Origin: an uncultured Pelagibacteraceae bacterium
Lineage (GTDB): Bacteria; Pseudomonadota; Alphaproteobacteria; Pelagibacterales; Pelagibacteraceae
Direction of reading: 5' to 3'
Length of the DNA: 64,000 bases
Assembly: GCA_902596925.1 (NCBI GenBank)
Contig: CACJVT010000001.1
Coordinates: 62,001-126,000 of the forward strand
The stretch's first letter is position 1. Every line of letters starts with the position of its first letter. Under the pieces are notes generated by a model. The model saw only the letters and a list, made by a program, of their open reading frames with translations, had not been told where the DNA came from and did not search any database. This document shows, piece by piece, positions 1-9,539 of the stretch. A program made the translations under genes and the position numbers.

Positions 1-1032
1 ATATCTATAAGTGTTATTGGAAAAAAGACTCCATCCCCAAAAGATCAAATTAAATTTAAAGCTTTAGAGGATGGAACTTTTTTTACTAGAGATTTAGTTT
101 CTGAACCTGGAAATGTGTTGCACCCTGATGAATATGCAAAAAGAATTAATTCCCTAAGAAAATTTGGTTTAAAAATAAGTATATATGATGATAAGAAATT
201 GAAAAAATTAGGTATGAACACTTTACTTGGAGTTGGTCAAGGAAGTGTAAGAGGATCTTATTTGGTTACAATGGAATGGAATGGTTTAAAAAATAAATCT
301 AAGCCCTTGGCTTTCGTTGGAAAAGGAGTTTGTTTTGATACTGGTGGAATATCTTTAAAGCCTGCAAAATTCATGGAAGATATGACATATGACATGGCTG
401 GTTCAGCAGTTGTAGTTGGTTTAATGAAAAGTTTAGCTTTAAGAAAAGCAAAAATTAATGCAGTGGGAGTAGTAGGGCTAGTAGAAAATATGCCTGGCGG
501 TAATGCCCAGAGACCTGGTGATATTGTCAAATCATATAGCGGTAAAACAGTTGAAATTTTAAATACAGATGCAGAAGGAAGATTAGTACTTGCAGATGCT
601 CTTACTTTTACTGAAGAAAAGTTTAAACCTAAGTTTATTGTTGATTTAGCAACTTTAACAGGAGCAATAATTGTTTCTCTAGGTTCTGAATATGCCGGTT
701 TATTTTCAAATGATGATAAGTTATCTCAACAATTAATTGAGTCAGGTGAACATGTTGAAGAAAAGGTCTGGAGAATGCCTTTAAATAAAAATTATGATAA
801 ATTAATTGACTCAAAGAATGCAGATATGCAAAATATAAATTATGTTGGTGGCGCTGGCTCCACCACTGCTGCACAATTCTTACAAAGATTTATTTTAAAT
901 AAAACACCTTGGGCTCATTTAGATATTGCTGGAATGGCATTTTCTAAATATGGAGGGGCTTTAAATTCAGGTGGTGCAACAGGTTATGGAGTTAGATTAT
1001 TAAATAAACTTATAGAGGATCATTATGAGTAA
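1..1032 (+). CDS. pepA: Leucyl aminopeptidase (M17 family), 5' end outside window
   Basis: Cytosolic M17 aminopeptidase that removes N-terminal residues from peptides using two metal ions. The reading frame is open from base 1, so the N-terminal domain is cut off by the window edge. The segment RDLVSEPGN near base 90 begins the catalytic domain. The metal-binding stretch [15 protein letters not shown] follows, and the M17 signature NTDAEGRL lies at 562-585. The stop codon overlaps the ndk start by 8 bp, so the two genes are probably co-transcribed. A GTG at 115 is internal to the catalytic domain and is not the start. The family assignment is secure. Whether this paralogue also binds DNA, as PepA of enteric bacteria does, cannot be judged. 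Confidence 0.93.
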   Translation: MSISVIGKKTPSPKDQIKFKALEDGTFFTRDLVSEPGNVLHPDEYAKRINSLRKFGLKISIYDDKKLKKLGMNTLLGVGQGSVRGSYLVTMEWNGLKNKSKPLAFVGKGVCFDTGGISLKPAKFMEDMTYDMAGSAVVVGLMKSLALRKAKINAVGVVGLVENMPGGNAQRPGDIVKSYSGKTVEILNTDAEGRLVLADALTFTEEKFKPKFIVDLATLTGAIIVSLGSEYAGLFSNDDKLSQQLIESGEHVEEKVWRMPLNKNYDKLIDSKNADMQNINYVGGAGSTTAAQFLQRFILNKTPWAHLDIAGMAFSKYGGALNSGGATGYGVRLLNKLIEDHYE

Positions 1033-1435
1033 TATTGAGCAAACTTTGTCTATTATTAAACCAGATGCTGTAGAAAGAAATCTTGAAAATGAAATTAAAG
1101 AAATATTTAAGAATAATGGATTTAATATTCTAAAAGAAAAAAAAATTCAAATTGAAAAATCTGAAGCTGAAAAATTTTATAAAGTCCATGAGACCAAACC
1201 TTTTTATAATGATTTATGTACTTATCTTTCATCAGGTCCAATATTAGTTATGGTTCTTCAAAAAGAGAATGCAGTCAAAGGAAACAGAGAACTTATGGGC
1301 GCTACAAATCCAAAAGATGCTGAAGAAGGAACTATTCGAAAAAAATATGGAATTTCAATTGATAAAAATTCTGTTCATGGGTCTGATAGTGTTGATAACG
1401 CTAGAATAGAAATTGATTTTTTTTTCAAAGATTAA
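1025..1435 (+). CDS. ndk: Nucleoside diphosphate kinase
   Basis: Transfers the gamma phosphate from ATP to nucleoside diphosphates through a phosphohistidine. At 136 residues it has the usual length of the bacterial enzyme. It opens with the family stretch [11 protein letters not shown] and carries the active-site histidine at residue 118 in HGSDS. The start overlaps the end of pepA by 8 bp. The 3' end overlaps the convergent purN gene by 11 bp, so the C-terminal codons of both proteins share DNA. Confidence 0.95.
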   Translation: MSNIEQTLSIIKPDAVERNLENEIKEIFKNNGFNILKEKKIQIEKSEAEKFYKVHETKPFYNDLCTYLSSGPILVMVLQKENAVKGNRELMGATNPKDAEEGTIRKKYGISIDKNSVHGSDSVDNARIEIDFFFKD

Positions 1436-2003
1436 AAACTTTTAAGATAGCTTTAGGATAAAGTTTATGCTCCTGGGCAAGTATTTTTTTGGCAAGAGAA
1501 TTTTTTGTTTCATTTTTAGAAATTTTTACTTTTTTTTGTAAAATAATTTTTCCAGAATCTAACTTTGAATTGACAAAATGCACAGTACAACCTGAATATT
1601 TTTCGTTATTGTCCAGGGCTCTTTGATGAGTATTTAATCCCTTATATTTAGGAAGTAATGAAGGATGAATATTTAAAATCTTTCCCTTAAATTTAGTGAT
1701 AAAATTTTTTGATAAAATTTTCATAAATCCGGCTAAAAAAATCATTTCAATATTATATCGTTTAAAAGTAGCGAGTATCTTGTTCTCACTTTGATTTTTT
1801 TCAAAATTAAATATTTCTTTTCTAATTTTGAATATTTTTCCATATTTTAAACCTTTAGCTTTTGGATTGCTTGAAACTATTAAGTCGATTGATATAGGAG
1901 ATTGATTTGTTCTAGAAAATCTTATTAAAGATTTTAAATTACTTCCAGTTCCTGAAATAAAAACTGCAGTTTTAACTATTTTATAACCAGTTGACTTTAC
2001 CAT
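1425..2003 (-). CDS. purN: Phosphoribosylglycinamide formyltransferase
   Basis: Third step of purine synthesis: formylates GAR using 10-formyl-tetrahydrofolate. The 192-residue protein has the N-terminal phosphate-binding stretch FISGTGSNLKSL, the catalytic motif HPSLLPKYKG and the later aspartate in LDSGKII. The ATG at 2003 is the only sensible start, because the codons just before the conserved FISGTG stretch are ATA-GTT. It puts the first eight codons inside the end of purM (23 bp overlap), so translation is probably coupled. purM and purN form a two-gene operon, as in many proteobacteria. Confidence 0.94.
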   Translation of the reverse strand: MVKSTGYKIVKTAVFISGTGSNLKSLIRFSRTNQSPISIDLIVSSNPKAKGLKYGKIFKIRKEIFNFEKNQSENKILATFKRYNIEMIFLAGFMKILSKNFITKFKGKILNIHPSLLPKYKGLNTHQRALDNNEKYSGCTVHFVNSKLDSGKIILQKKVKISKNETKNSLAKKILAQEHKLYPKAILKVFNL

Positions 2004-3009
2004 TAAGTCTTACTCTATTTATATTCTTAGAAATTCTTCCAATAACATAAGGTTTATACTCTTTTGAAAAAAATTTATTTACTTTGCTTAAATTTTTGGG
2101 ATTAATTATTAAACAAAATCCAACTCCACAATTAAAAGTTTTGAGCATCTCTCTATCACTTATTTTACTTTTTTTAAGCCAATCAAAAATTTTGAGAGGT
2201 TTAATCTTATTCAAATCTATTTCTGCACACAATTTATTTGGGATAACTCTATTAATATTATCTGCTAATCCACCACCAGTAATATTGGCGCAACCATTTA
2301 ACAAATTTTTGTTTATAAGACTCAAGATTTCTTTTACATAAATCTTTGTCGGCTTTATTAGTTCCTTTTTAAGAAAAGGGCTTTTTTTTATATCTATTTT
2401 TTTTACCTTCAGCAGATGTCTTACCAGTGAAAAACCATTTGAATGTAAGCCACTAGATGGAACAGCTAAAATTAAATTTCCTTTTTTTATTTTATTTTTA
2501 TTAAGTATCTTTTCTTTATCAACGACTCCAACTGCAAAACCAGCTATATCAAATTTTCCTTTCTCATAAGTATCTGGCATTTCAGCAGTCTCACCACCAA
2601 CTAAACTACATTGTGAAATATTACATCCCTTAACTATTCCACTAATTATTGATTTCATTTTTTTTAAATCAATTTTATTAATTGAAATGTAGTCTAAAAA
2701 AAATAAAGGTTTTGCTCCTTGGACAATCAAATCATTTACACTCATAGCAACCAGATCTATTCCTATAGTGTCGTATTTATTTAGTAAGTTTGCGATTTCA
2801 ATTTTAGTTCCCACACCATCAGTACAAGCCACTATTTTTGGATTTTTTATATTTTTGGGCAAATCAGAGATGGAACCAAAGCCACCAATATTCGCATTCT
2901 TTTTATTGCCTCTTTTTTTTGATGATATATTAGATATGAAGTTTACAAATTTATCTGCAGCATTGATATTGACCCCACTTTTTTTATAGGTAAAGAGATT
3001 TTTATTCAT
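1981..3009 (-). CDS. purM: Phosphoribosylformylglycinamidine cyclo-ligase (AIR synthetase)
   Basis: ATP-dependent ring closure of FGAM to AIR in purine synthesis. The 342-residue length is typical. The N-terminus (TYKKSGVNINAADKFV) matches the family start, and the signature GGETAEMPDTY is present. It is the first gene of the purM-purN pair. Its start codon lies only 23 bp from the start of the divergent DUF2066 gene, so the promoters of the two genes must overlap or lie inside coding sequence. Confidence 0.95.
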   Translation of the reverse strand: MNKNLFTYKKSGVNINAADKFVNFISNISSKKRGNKKNANIGGFGSISDLPKNIKNPKIVACTDGVGTKIEIANLLNKYDTIGIDLVAMSVNDLIVQGAKPLFFLDYISINKIDLKKMKSIISGIVKGCNISQCSLVGGETAEMPDTYEKGKFDIAGFAVGVVDKEKILNKNKIKKGNLILAVPSSGLHSNGFSLVRHLLKVKKIDIKKSPFLKKELIKPTKIYVKEILSLINKNLLNGCANITGGGLADNINRVIPNKLCAEIDLNKIKPLKIFDWLKKSKISDREMLKTFNCGVGFCLIINPKNLSKVNKFFSKEYKPYVIGRISKNINRVRLNGKVNWL

Positions 3010-3032
3010 TAATATAGGTTTTAAATTTAAGT

Positions 3033-4094
3033 ATGTATTATATTAAACATTTATATATTTTTTTTTCTAAACTAGCTTTAATAATATTTTTTTTTTCCAC
3101 AGAGGTAGTTAAAGCAAAATCTTTTGAAATCAATGATATTGAAATCTCTCAGCCATTTGTAATTAATTTCGATAAAAATAAAGTAATTGATCAAGGATTT
3201 AAAAATGCTTTTTTTGAATTAATGTATTCTTTAATAAAATCTTCGGATTTTAAAAAAATTGATTCTATAAAACTTAATGAGATAAAAGGTATGATTGAAA
3301 CATTTTCTATAAAAGAAGAGAAATTTATAGATCAGAAATACCAATTAAACCTTGGTGTATCATTTGATAAAAAAAAAATTTTTGAATATCTGGAGAAGAA
3401 AAATATTTTTCCATCACAAATTCTTAAAGAAAGATTTCTATTTATTCCAATAATAATAAATGAGAATGGGAACAGTATTTCAATTTTCTCAAATAATCCA
3501 ATTTATGATAATTGGAACAAAACAAATAAAAGATACCAATTAATTAATTATTTGCTACCCTCCGAAGATCTTGAGGATCTTAATATTATTAAAGAAAACT
3601 TAGATGTCTTAGAAACTTACGATTTTAATGAAATTACAAAAAAGTATTTCCTAAAGAATTCAGTCATTTCTTTAATTTTTAGAGGTAATAAAGAAGTGAG
3701 AATTTTAACAAAAATATATAATGATAAAAATGAGATAATTATGAATAACTCCTTTAAGGATATAAATATAGAAAATGAAAAAGATCTTAAATTTTTAATT
3801 GATAATATGAAAAATTTATTTGAGGACAATTGGAAAAAAATAAATGAAATAAATACCTCAATAAAAGTTCCTATTACAATAAAGGTTAGAAATGATGATT
3901 TAAAAAAATCTAATAATTTTGAATTATTTTTAAATGAAGTAGATCTGGTAAGTTACTATTCTATACAAAAAATTAATAAAGAATTCATATTTTATCAAGT
4001 TATATTTAATGGAACAGTTCAAAACTTTATTAATATAATGAAAAATAATAAATATAATCTAAATACCCAAAAAAAAGTTTGGATAATTGAATGA
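3033..4094 (+). CDS. DUF2066 family exported protein
   Basis: A 353-residue protein with an N-terminal hydrophobic segment (about residues 8-28) that looks like a signal peptide or anchor. The rest is hydrophilic and rich in Lys, Asn and Ile. I place it in DUF2066 from the DIEISQPFVI-type beginning, the general pattern and the neighbourhood: in gammaproteobacteria such as Pseudomonas a DUF2066 gene also sits between purM and hda. The function is unknown. The 3' end overlaps the following hda-like gene by 4 bp (ATGA), so the two are co-translated. The family call is moderately supported; a replication-linked role is only suggested by context. Confidence 0.6.
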   Translation: MYYIKHLYIFFSKLALIIFFFSTEVVKAKSFEINDIEISQPFVINFDKNKVIDQGFKNAFFELMYSLIKSSDFKKIDSIKLNEIKGMIETFSIKEEKFIDQKYQLNLGVSFDKKKIFEYLEKKNIFPSQILKERFLFIPIIINENGNSISIFSNNPIYDNWNKTNKRYQLINYLLPSEDLEDLNIIKENLDVLETYDFNEITKKYFLKNSVISLIFRGNKEVRILTKIYNDKNEIIMNNSFKDINIENEKDLKFLIDNMKNLFEDNWKKINEINTSIKVPITIKVRNDDLKKSNNFELFLNEVDLVSYYSIQKINKEFIFYQVIFNGTVQNFINIMKNNKYNLNTQKKVWIIE

Positions 4095-4753
4095 GAGACT
4101 TTGATCAAACAATAATTAAATTTGATTATGATAAAAATTTTAAAAATGAAGATTTTTATCTCTCAAAAAGTAATAAACATGTTTTTGATTTTTTAAACAT
4201 ATGGCCAAAATGGGAGAAAAATTTCGTTAATGTAATAGGAGAAAAATATTCTGGAAAAACTCATTTAATGAATATTTTTTTACAAAAAAACAAAGGTATC
4301 AAATTTGAAGGTAAATTCTTAGGGAATGATGACCTAAAAAAAAGTAAGATTTATGAGAACATCATAATAGAAAATTTAACTTCAGATGTTGATGAAAAAT
4401 TAATTTATAGTTTTTTTAATTTAATTGAACAAGATAATAAATTTATTATTGTTACATCTGTAAAACCGATAGTTGAAATCTCTTTTGAGTTAAAAGATTT
4501 AAAGTCTAGAGCAAAAAATTTTATTTTATTAAATATTGAAAAACCTAATGATGAGTTAATATTTGCTATTATATTAAAAAATCTATCTGATCGACAGATC
4601 TCTTTAGATGATAAATATATTGAGTTTATTATTAAAAGAATAGATAGATCGTATAGTAAAATATATGATTTCATATATAAGATCGATCAATTGAGTTTAA
4701 AAAAAAAAAAGTCAATTGATTTTAATATTATTAAAGAAGTTTTAGGAGAATAA
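4091..4753 (+). CDS. hda: Hda/DnaA-like AAA+ protein
   Basis: A short DnaA-family AAA+ protein of 220 residues without a DNA-binding domain IV. Hda proteins bind the sliding clamp and stimulate hydrolysis of ATP on DnaA after initiation. The Walker A motif GEKYSGKT is intact. The Walker B segment reads IIIENLTSD, with Glu-Asn where DnaA proteins usually have Asp-Asp. The sensor-region stretch LKSRAKNFILLNI matches the family. The N-terminal DQTIIKFDY is at best a degenerate form of the QLxLPL clamp-binding motif. It lies between DUF2066 (4 bp overlap) and aspS (abutting). Confidence 0.75.
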   Translation: MRDFDQTIIKFDYDKNFKNEDFYLSKSNKHVFDFLNIWPKWEKNFVNVIGEKYSGKTHLMNIFLQKNKGIKFEGKFLGNDDLKKSKIYENIIIENLTSDVDEKLIYSFFNLIEQDNKFIIVTSVKPIVEISFELKDLKSRAKNFILLNIEKPNDELIFAIILKNLSDRQISLDDKYIEFIIKRIDRSYSKIYDFIYKIDQLSLKKKKSIDFNIIKEVLGE

Positions 4754-6538
4754 TTGAACAAATTTAGAACCCACAAATGCAATGAATTAAGAAAAGAAAA
4801 AGTTGGAGATGAGGTAACTCTTTCTGGTTGGATAAATAAAAAACGAGACCACGGAAATCTTTTATTTATAGATTTAAGAGATAATTATGGAATAACACAG
4901 TGTATTATAGACAAAGAAAATTCTAATTTTAAAAAGTTGGAAAAAATACAATTAGAAACTGTAATTAAAATTAATGGAAAAGTAGTTGAAAGATCACAGG
5001 ATTCAATCAACAAGGATATTGAAACTGGAGAAATTGAAGTAGTAATTAAAAATTTTCAGATTCTTGGTGAATGTAAGGAACTACCTTTGCCAGTTTTTAC
5101 TGATCGTGAGTATGCAGAAGAAATAAGGCTGAAGTATCGTTTTTTAGATTTAAGAAGAAAAAAGATTCATGAAAATATTATATTAAGATCAAAAGTAATA
5201 TCATTTATTAGAAACGAGATGATTAAAATTGGATTTTTAGAATTTCAAACCCCAATTTTAACATCTTCAAGTCCTGAGGGAGCAAGAGATTTTTTAGTGC
5301 CAAGTAGATTAAATCCTGGAAAATTTTATGCTCTTCCACAAGCACCTCAACAATTTAAGCAATTAGTCATGGTTTCTGGGTTTGATAGGTATTTTCAGAT
5401 TGCTCCTTGTTTTAGAGATGAAGACGCAAGAGCTGATAGAAGTCCTGGTGAGTTCTACCAACTAGATTTGGAAATGTCTTTTGTTGAGCAAGAAGATGTA
5501 TTTCATGTAGTAGAGAAGTTATTTGTTAACACATTTAAAAAGTTTTCAAATAAAAAATTATTGTTTAATCAGTTTCCAAGAATTTCATTTAAAGAGTCAA
5601 TGATTAAATATGGAACAGATAAACCAGACTTAAGAAATCCATTAATTATTACTGACATTACTGAAACTTTTTTAAGAGAAGATGTTTCTTTTGAAATATT
5701 TAAAAAACTTGTTAAATCTGGATCTAAAGTCAGATGCATTGTTACAAAAAATACAAAAGATAAACCCCGAAGTTTCTTTGATAATATTGATAAATGGGCT
5801 AAAGAACAAGGCGCTTCCGGACTCGCTTACTTTACTATTGAAAAAGAGAAAGAAATTTCAGCAAAAGGGCCGGTAGGTAAATTTTTTTCAAAAGATTCAC
5901 TAAATGAAATAATGATTAAAACTCAAGCAAAAGTAGGTGACAGTATTTTTCTTGCTTGTGGTAAATTAGAAGAGGTAGAAAAGTTAACTGCGTTAGCTAG
6001 AGATAAAATTGGAAAAGATTTGGGTTTAATAGATGAGAACCTTTTTGCATTCTGTTGGATTGTAGATTATCCAATGTATGAAATAGATAATCAAACAAAC
6101 AAAATTAAATTCAGTCATAATCCTTTTTCTATGCCGCAAGGAGATATTAATAAAATTAATTTTGAAAAACCATTAGAGATACTCGCATATCAATATGATA
6201 TTGTATGTAATGGAATAGAATTATCTTCGGGTGCGATTAGAAATCATATACCAGATCTAATGTATAAATTATTTGATGTTGCAGGTTACTCAAGATCTGA
6301 AGTTGATCAAAAATTTAGTGGAATGATAAATGCCTTAAGTTATGGTGCTCCACCTCATGGAGGTATTGCCCCAGGAATTGATAGAATAATTATGTTACTA
6401 GCAAATGAAAAAAATATTCGAGAAGTTACAATGTTTCCAATGAATCAAAATGCACAAGATTTGATGATGAATGCACCTTCTAGTGTAAGTGAAAACCAAC
6501 TTAAGGAGTTAAATTTATCTATAAAAAGTAAAAAATAA
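4754..6538 (+). CDS. aspS: Aspartyl-tRNA synthetase
   Basis: Class II aminoacyl-tRNA synthetase of 594 residues, the normal bacterial length including the GAD insertion. It has the N-terminal anticodon-binding OB fold (LSGWINKKRDHGNLLFIDLR), motif 2 around CFRDEDARADRSPGEFYQLD and motif 3 GGIAPGIDRI. The start is a TTG directly after the hda stop codon, with AGGAGAA just upstream as ribosome binding site. Many alphaproteobacterial AspRS also charge tRNA-Asn when GatCAB is present; whether that holds here cannot be read from this window. Confidence 0.95.
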   Translation: MNKFRTHKCNELRKEKVGDEVTLSGWINKKRDHGNLLFIDLRDNYGITQCIIDKENSNFKKLEKIQLETVIKINGKVVERSQDSINKDIETGEIEVVIKNFQILGECKELPLPVFTDREYAEEIRLKYRFLDLRRKKIHENIILRSKVISFIRNEMIKIGFLEFQTPILTSSSPEGARDFLVPSRLNPGKFYALPQAPQQFKQLVMVSGFDRYFQIAPCFRDEDARADRSPGEFYQLDLEMSFVEQEDVFHVVEKLFVNTFKKFSNKKLLFNQFPRISFKESMIKYGTDKPDLRNPLIITDITETFLREDVSFEIFKKLVKSGSKVRCIVTKNTKDKPRSFFDNIDKWAKEQGASGLAYFTIEKEKEISAKGPVGKFFSKDSLNEIMIKTQAKVGDSIFLACGKLEEVEKLTALARDKIGKDLGLIDENLFAFCWIVDYPMYEIDNQTNKIKFSHNPFSMPQGDINKINFEKPLEILAYQYDIVCNGIELSSGAIRNHIPDLMYKLFDVAGYSRSEVDQKFSGMINALSYGAPPHGGIAPGIDRIIMLLANEKNIREVTMFPMNQNAQDLMMNAPSSVSENQLKELNLSIKSKK

Positions 6539-7363
6539 TTATTTTTTACCTTTAAGACTAATTTTAACATCTGATAAATCTACCAGATTTTTTTTATAAT
6601 TATTTCTAACAAATCCTTTACTCGTTATGTCTTTTACTATTTTTAGTAATTGATTTTGTTCATCAGAGCCTTTTTCATCTGAAGATGTGACATCCAAATT
6701 ACCTATTGAAGGTGTATGTGCTAAATCTTCTCTGTTTAGATATGAAATCGCCAGTTCCCTAAATATATAATCTAGAATTGAGGAGGCACTTAAAATTCTG
6801 TCGTTTCCATTTACTTTACCAGATGGCTCGAATTTAGTTCCTATAAATGCACTTACAAACTCGTCTAATGGTACTCCATATTGAAGACCCAGTGAAACAG
6901 CGATAGCAAAATTATTCATTAGAGCTTTAACGAGTTCTCCCTCTTTACTTGTATCAATAAAGATTTCTCCGATTTTACCATCTTCATACTCACCTGTATG
7001 CAAATAAACTTTATGGTCGCCAATAGTTGCTTTTTGAATATATCCTTTCCTTCTATCAGGCATGCTAAATCTTTTTCCAGAATTTTCAGATTTCGTAAAA
7101 GATTGAGAAACTATTTTTTCAACACTACTAGTTTTATTTTCATTTTGAGTTGGAACTAAATCAATTTTTTTATTTTGATCACCTTTTTTACTATTAGGAT
7201 CAAGACTTTTTGTTTTTCGATTATCTAATTTTACATCTAAAACTTCAAATTTCCCATCATCTCTTTTTTCAAGATTCTTTAGCTCAGTTTCATTGATGTC
7301 ATCCAGATAATGATTTACCTTAAAAGTGCACGTATAATAAGTTTCTACAAGATATTTTGCCAT
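6539..7363 (-). CDS. Orphan TSCPD / NrdJ C-terminal-like protein
   Basis: A 274-residue protein whose C-terminal half (from about residue 100, [19 protein letters not shown], through [16 protein letters not shown] to [19 protein letters not shown]) resembles the C-terminal domain of adenosylcobalamin-dependent ribonucleotide reductase NrdJ. It lacks the catalytic barrel and the B12 site. The N-terminal 50 residues ([14 protein letters not shown]) form a separate small module, followed by a polar Lys/Asn-rich linker. NrdJ is naturally split into NrdJa and NrdJb in Pseudomonas, and this looks like a stand-alone NrdJb-type piece. No catalytic partner is nearby. The gene converges on aspS with no gap. 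The function is unknown. Confidence 0.7.
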   Translation of the reverse strand: MAKYLVETYYTCTFKVNHYLDDINETELKNLEKRDDGKFEVLDVKLDNRKTKSLDPNSKKGDQNKKIDLVPTQNENKTSSVEKIVSQSFTKSENSGKRFSMPDRRKGYIQKATIGDHKVYLHTGEYEDGKIGEIFIDTSKEGELVKALMNNFAIAVSLGLQYGVPLDEFVSAFIGTKFEPSGKVNGNDRILSASSILDYIFRELAISYLNREDLAHTPSIGNLDVTSSDEKGSDEQNQLLKIVKDITSKGFVRNNYKKNLVDLSDVKISLKGKK

Positions 7364-7475
7364 TTCTAATAATCCTTAAATTAAATTTGAAATTTGAATC
7401 TTTTTATTTATATACATTTACACATTTTAGTCTAATTTAAATTATACAATTTAAAATTGAAATTATAAGTTTTAC

Positions 7476-7835
7476 ATGTTGACATTTTTAAAAAAAATTT
7501 TCACTTGGTGGAATCGAGATACATTTGGTACTAGGATCAAAACTATATTATTTGGTAAATTGATTGGATCAGATGAATATGGGAATAAATATTATCAAAG
7601 CAAAAAAGGAAAAAGGTGGGTAATTTATGCAAATGAAATTGATGCATCAAAAATTCCAGTTGAATGGTATTCTTGGATTCATTTTATGCCAAATAAAATT
7701 GAAAATATTCATAAATTAGAGAAACATAATTGGCAAAAACCTCACCAAGCTAATTTGACCGGTACTGACTCAGCTTACTATCCAAATAAGAACAATAAAA
7801 ATGCAACTGAAAAAAAATATAAAAGTTGGAAATAA
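7476..7835 (+). CDS. Complex I accessory subunit, NDUFA12 (17.2 kDa) family
   Basis: A 119-residue homologue of the mitochondrial complex I supernumerary subunit NDUFA12, which alphaproteobacteria also carry away from the nuo operon. Family features seen are the Trp-rich beginning FTWWNRDTFGT, GKLIGSDEYGNKYYQSK, RRW-type KRWVIYANEIDASKIPVEW and WHPWLH-like WYSWIHFMP. It probably sits on the matrix-like (cytoplasmic) face of complex I and helps assembly. The 3' end overlaps the next gene, a DUF2155 protein, by 35 bp; this pairing is common in alphaproteobacteria. Confidence 0.87.
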   Translation: MLTFLKKIFTWWNRDTFGTRIKTILFGKLIGSDEYGNKYYQSKKGKRWVIYANEIDASKIPVEWYSWIHFMPNKIENIHKLEKHNWQKPHQANLTGTDSAYYPNKNNKNATEKKYKSWK

Positions 7836-8205
7836 ACTACATTTATTTTTATTTATATATTTATTTTCTATATTTATAACACTTAAAACTAGTGCTGAAA
7901 TTAATCTTGATGGAAATAAAACTGATATAAAAATATTAGACAAGATTAGTTCCAAAAATGAGTTGATAAAATTAGTCAATAATGAGGAATTTATTTATAA
8001 AGATTTAGCTATAAAAAGTATTAAATGTACCGACTCTAAATTTGATGATAATCCTGAGGTTAAGGCATATATCCAAGTAAGAGATTTAACAAAAAAAGAT
8101 AGAAATAACGTTTTTGTTTTTAATGGTTGGATGTTCTCCTCAAGCCCCTCTATAGCACCTTTCGATCATCCTGTTTACGATATTTGGCTTGTTGGCTGTT
8201 ACTAA
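7801..8205 (+). CDS. DUF2155 exported protein
   Basis: A 134-residue protein with an N-terminal hydrophobic segment ending near TSAEINL, consistent with a signal peptide and periplasmic location. The C-terminal half has the DUF2155 hallmark stretch VFNGWMFSSSPSIAPFDHP followed by VYDIWLVGC. The start lies 35 bp inside the end of the NDUFA12-like gene. The stop is interleaved with that of the convergent accC gene (CTAA at 8202-8205). The molecular function is unknown; the conserved link with the complex I accessory gene suggests a shared role or regulation. Confidence 0.8.
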   Translation: MQLKKNIKVGNKLHLFLFIYLFSIFITLKTSAEINLDGNKTDIKILDKISSKNELIKLVNNEEFIYKDLAIKSIKCTDSKFDDNPEVKAYIQVRDLTKKDRNNVFVFNGWMFSSSPSIAPFDHPVYDIWLVGCY

Positions 8206-9539
8206 AGTATTTTATCTTTATCTAACCAACTTACATTGAAATCAGAGTCGATAAACTTCTTATGATTTAGTAATTTTTTATGTAATGGGATCGTTGTGGT
8301 GATTCCCTCTATAACAAACTCATCTAAAGATCTGTTCATCCTTTGAATAGCCTCTAATCTATTTCTACCATGGCAGATTAGCTTGCAAATCATACTATCA
8401 TAATAAGGAGTTACTTTATAACCCTGATATATTGCACCATCAACTCTAGTTCTGAAACCCGATGGTTGATGACACATGCCAATCAATCCAGGCGATGGTT
8501 GGAAATTTTTACTAGCATCCTCTGCGTTTATTCTACATTCTATAGCATGCCCTCTTGGATTTATATCACTTTGTTTTAAAGCTGTTTCTCCAGAAAACGC
8601 TATCCAAATTTGTTCTTTAATAATATCTATACCAGTTACCATTTCAGTAACAGGATGTTCAACTTGAACTCTTGTATTCATTTCGAGAAAATAAAATTTG
8701 CCATCCTCATAAATAAATTCAACAGTTCCAGCACCCATATAGCCAATTTTCGATACCATATTTACAGTTTTTTCAAAAAGATCTGTTCTTATGTCATCAG
8801 TTAAAACAGGGCTTGGTGTTTCTTCAATTAGCTTTTGGTGTCTTCTTTGAACAGAACAATCTCTTTCATGAAGATGAACAGTTCTATTTTTTCCAGCTAA
8901 AATTTGAACTTCAATGTGTCTTGGATTTTGAAAAAATTTTTCTATATATACTTCATCATTTCCAAAATATTTTTGAGCCTCAGATTTTGCAGTAGAAAAC
9001 AACGTTTCAAACTCATTTTCTTTATGGACAATTTTCATACCTTTTCCACCACCACCGCCTGATGCTTTAATTAAAACAGGAAAACCAATTTTTTTACACA
9101 ATTCTTTAGCCTCTTTAATATCTTTAACTCCACCCTCAGACCCCTCAATTACTGGTAAACCATTTTCTTTTGCAATCTTTTTTGCCTGTATTTTGTCTCC
9201 CATCGTTTCTATAAGTTTTGAGGATGCCCCTATGAATTTAATGTTATTCTCCTCAAGAACTTTTGCAAAATTTGCATTTTCTGAGAGAAAACCATAACCA
9301 GGATGCACAGCTTCAGCATTAGTGATTTCTATTGCAGATAATAGGGCTGGAATATTTAAATAACTATTTGCTGGTTGGTGAGAACCTATACAAACACTTT
9401 CATCTGCCATTCTTACATGCATGCTTTCTTTATCTACATCAGAATGAACAGCTACAGTTGAAATTCCCCATTCTTTACAGGCTCTTATAATTCTAACCGC
9501 AATTTCTCCACGGTTAGCTATCAAAATTTTTTTAAACAT
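8202..9539 (-). CDS. accC: Biotin carboxylase subunit of acetyl-CoA carboxylase
   Basis: ATP-dependent carboxylation of biotin on AccB, the first half-reaction of fatty acid synthesis. At 445 residues it is close to the usual 449. The N-terminal KILIANRGEIAVRIIRA, the glycine-rich ATP-grasp loop KASGGGGGKGMK, the EFIYEDGKFYFLEMNTR metal-binding stretch and RVQVEHPVTE are all present. It follows accB with a 1 bp overlap and ends convergent to the DUF2155 gene with interleaved stops. Confidence 0.96.
   Translation of the reverse strand: MFKKILIANRGEIAVRIIRACKEWGISTVAVHSDVDKESMHVRMADESVCIGSHQPANSYLNIPALLSAIEITNAEAVHPGYGFLSENANFAKVLEENNIKFIGASSKLIETMGDKIQAKKIAKENGLPVIEGSEGGVKDIKEAKELCKKIGFPVLIKASGGGGGKGMKIVHKENEFETLFSTAKSEAQKYFGNDEVYIEKFFQNPRHIEVQILAGKNRTVHLHERDCSVQRRHQKLIEETPSPVLTDDIRTDLFEKTVNMVSKIGYMGAGTVEFIYEDGKFYFLEMNTRVQVEHPVTEMVTGIDIIKEQIWIAFSGETALKQSDINPRGHAIECRINAEDASKNFQPSPGLIGMCHQPSGFRTRVDGAIYQGYKVTPYYDSMICKLICHGRNRLEAIQRMNRSLDEFVIEGITTTIPLHKKLLNHKKFIDSDFNVSWLDKDKIL

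Noticed and set aside
115-117. GTG at 115 as start of the aminopeptidase
   Set aside because: The frame is open from base 1 and encodes conserved residues before it.
258-530. Antisense open frame inside pepA, one of many overlapping frames in known genes
   Set aside because: Such frames arise because AT-rich coding strands give few stops on the other strand; the translations show no family features.
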